A stretch of DNA of 64,000 nt, from contig CM033108.1 of assembly GCA_019321725.1 (NCBI GenBank), positions 2,922,001 to 2,986,000 on the forward strand, written 5' to 3'. The notes beneath the pieces were generated by a model. That model saw nothing but the letters and a program-made list of their open reading frames with translations. It was not told the origin of the DNA and ran no database searches. Shown here one piece after another: positions 61,301 through 64,000 of this stretch (positions are counted from its first letter, which is position 1; each line of letters begins with the position of its first letter). The position numbers were made by a program, and so were the translations under genes. The DNA is from Paulownia fortunei (Eukaryota > Streptophyta > Magnoliopsida > Lamiales > Paulowniaceae).

Positions 61301-64000
61301 CTTGCAGATGTAAAAGCAGCCATGACTCCAAAAGTTGTTCATATTATATTGATCAAACTAAACAAACAAACTTCATTTTTCCGAACAGAATGGGGAATGA
61401 GAAAACTCAGAAAAGTAATAGATGATGAGGCAAAGAGGGTGGATGAACCTCGAGAAGGAGATGGGGTTGTTGGTGGAACTGGAGGCGGTAACGCAGGAAG
61501 AGGTTCCAATGGATTATTGGCAAAACTGAAAGACAGAAGGTCATTAGTCAGTAATAACAATGTGATCGATTACCGAATTCTACCATATTAAAGGCAAAAA
61601 GAATTACATTAAACCTGATAGGAGTGAAAAGCTGAAAGGATCCATTAACTGGAATTGGTCCTGTAAGCTGGTTATTTGAAAGATCACTGCATATATTAAA
61701 CATGGAAATGAACATTAGCACAGTAAAAGACCAAAAGAAAAGTAAAAGCACCAGATAATAAATGTTCCAGTGACTTCCTGCTTACAGGACTTGAAGTGTA
61801 CCGATCGTAGTCAGAGACATGGGAATTTGTCCACTCAAACTGTTATTATTGAGCCTCCTACATAGTTCAAGGGTAAACAAACACCATTTAGTTTCAAATA
61901 GGCAATCACTAACAGAGTTCCAAAGATTTTCTTCGATGTGGAGATACAAACACATTATTTTCTCAGGATTTTCCAGTCAAACAGAGCAGTTGATCAACAG
62001 CACAGCCGAAAAAAAAAAAAGGCTATTACCCCAACATTTCAGTATCCCCATTTTTCCAACAAACTGTTTTGCTTACACAAGTCAAAATGCTCCGTGATAA
62101 AAAACTTGGCTTCCTATAAAATCAATCATAGCATCCAACTCATTACTACTCATAGAAAACTATGATCTTCTGGAACAACATCTTTAGCAATTATAATAAA
62201 ATAAAGTGAAGAATTCCCTATTCATGGTCGAGGCCAACGAATGACAGCAGTTGTACACAAAAGCATCCACTTATTTTTTTTAAGCAAGATAACAATGCAA
62301 ACAGTAACAAAAAATTGGCATAATTATCTCTTGATGGAAAGTGAAAAACTAATTCTCAAATAAAATTCACAATTAATGTGGAGGCCAAACTGAGACTTAT
62401 TATGATCACAAAAGAACAGGCTGTTTTAGCCCCCTTCTTCATCCTATAACTTCATATGTTTACAAAAGGTATGATGATTTTAATGACTGTTTAAAAGAAA
62501 TATAAGTGCAAAACCTTAAATATTCTACTCTGCATGAATGTACACAAAACAATTCAAATCCCTGATGCCACCTAGTTCTGGATGTCAAATACCCAACCTA
62601 TAAAGTACGAAAGACATCTTGAGAAAAAAGGAAAGACACAAATACAGAATTAGAAAGTTCCATAAAGAGAAACCCATACAAGAAACGTAGTCTCTGAAGC
62701 TTGCTCAATGTGTCGGGGATTGGCCCACTTAGGCTGTTCAGATAAAGATCCAAGCTAACCAAGTTGGTCAAGTTTCCGAGCTCATTTGGAATTCTTCCAC
62801 TAATATTATTACTGTAAAGTTCCCTGCCAAGAGAGTGAGACATGATGAGAGAGTGAGAGATTTTTTTCCCCCTTTTTCTTCCCTCTTTTGTCAGGTAGGA
62901 GGTAAGGGGGGTTTTCAGATGATAATCAGTAATTAAAGATCATTCAGAAAAAAAGACGGCTCGCATTAAGTCAATCATGCACATATGGAACTGAAATATT
63001 CTCTTCAAGCTATCATATGAAAGAGGTGGATGAAGTTATTGCATTAGCATGTGGGGTAAATTCAATTGTAGACCACACATACCCCTTGTCAATTTAAGTT
63101 GCACAAAAGCTTTACTGCACGAATGTAATAAATGTCACCATAAGTACCTCCACTATGACTAGAAAAGGGTTATACAAAAAATATAGCTTTTTCAATTCCA
63201 ATCAAAGTCAAATTCAGAAGGGAGCTTATAATTCATTTGGAATCTTAAAAAATGAATTTAGAATAGCAGTACCATAATATATCTGAAGCACTTCAATGAA
63301 GTTGCATTAATACATTTAACAAACACAGTATTACAATAGACCAAAAGTGCTTTCACATGTCAAAGACATGAGATGGGCTAATATACTGGTCATGGAGCAA
63401 CGAAGAAAAAACAGCCTATATCAGCAGGCAAACTAAAAGTGGATAAGAATTATTGCTTGTGCATTTCTCTCATCAGACGAAATAAAATGGAAGTACAAAA
63501 AAATCAGAAAGACGGGATAAAACCCCCAATACTAAATGTCATCAGCATTTTCCCATAATACTGTGATTCCAGAATGCAAAATACCAGTGAAGAGATGAAC
63601 GCATGATCTCTAAACAATTCTACAGATCATGAACCGTAAGAGGCATGGGCTTTTTTAACACCTTATGAACTAATCAACCTCTTCAATAAAATAACTGTAT
63701 GCGCTCTTGGGGAAGATAACCTAATTTATAATACAAAAGTCTTTGACATTAACAGGAAATATAATAGCGCATATAATTCATTTCACATGGACATAAAGGA
63801 TCATAATTTTTTTAATTCTTGAAGAACAAAGGGAAATACTAAGAAGAAATCATAAGTCAGGAAATCACAGAAAGGTATAAACAAGTAACATAAAACAAAA
63901 TAAATAAAAATAGAATGAGGAAATCTTGGATCTGCAAAAGCATGACTTACAAGTACTGTAAATTTGTGAGCTGACCAAGCTGTGGAACCAGTTGACCAGA
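58322..64000 (-). CDS. BAK1: SERK-family LRR receptor kinase, BAK1/SERK3-like (5' end outside window)
   Basis: Nine exons are visible: from beyond 64000 to 63951, 62824-62680, 61857-61786, 61686-61615, 61525-61449, 60794-60663, 60584-60243, 59285-58891 and 58639-58322. Phases fit throughout. They encode LRRs (72-bp repeat exons), the short Ser-Pro-Pro segment typical of SERKs (61449-61525), and a transmembrane helix ('[19 protein letters not shown]', 60663-60794). The kinase has '[11 protein letters not shown]', the VAIK-type Lys in V-A-V-K, H-R-D, D-F-G and '[11 protein letters not shown]'. The tail ends 'DELSGPR'. SERKs are plasma-membrane co-receptors for brassinosteroid and immune receptors. 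The tail ('[17 protein letters not shown]') favours BAK1/SERK3 over SERK1/2. The SPP exon uses a weak donor (GTTCAT). Signal peptide and N-cap lie outside the window. Confidence 0.94.

Overview
The window is plant nuclear DNA, most likely from an asterid eudicot. The evidence is: AT-rich sequence, genes with many GT-AG introns, plant-only families (ALD1, SERK/BAK1, a UGT94-type glycosyltransferase, an F-box/kelch gene of the At1g22040 type), and Copia, Helitron, hAT-MITE and foldback elements. The UGT94-like gene would suit Lamiales, but that is inference. All family calls come from reading the sequence; no database search was run.

Left half (1-36.4 kb): accessory, repeat-rich DNA built around one segmental unit that carries an intronless CAF1 (CCR4-NOT deadenylase) gene. 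Four states of the unit are visible. Copy A (about 1.1-9.0 kb) is a relic split by a foldback element and a degenerate Ty1/Copia retrotransposon. Copies B (16.3-20.2 kb) and C (20.2-24.0 kb) are an almost perfect 3.85-kb head-to-tail tandem duplication, each with an intact 278-codon CAF1 gene. Copy D (28.6-36.1 kb) is older and diverged, and its CAF1 is broken by one missing base. Between A and B lies a decayed Helitron helicase, cut by a 2,136-bp solo LTR with a perfect 5-bp target duplication. Between C and D lies a UGT94-like pseudogene with an internal stop and a lost C-terminus.

Right half (36.4-64 kb): ordinary gene space. In order there is an F-box/kelch gene (+), ALD1 (-, 10 exons reconstructed), RAE1, the nuclear-pore mRNA export WD40 protein (+, 11 exons), and a BAK1/SERK3-like receptor kinase (-, nine exons seen, 5' end outside the window). 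F-box and ALD1 converge, as do RAE1 and BAK1. ALD1 (pipecolate biosynthesis for systemic acquired resistance) and BAK1 (immune and brassinosteroid co-receptor) are both defence-linked, but nothing shows that they are co-regulated. A 262-bp tandem duplication in the ALD1 upstream region doubles a W-box core.

The most informative observations are the CAF1 duplication series, the solo LTR inserted exactly inside a Helitron helicase, a full-length foldback element, a hAT MITE with a paralogous empty site, and the ALD1 promoter duplication. I saw no clear new multi-gene system.
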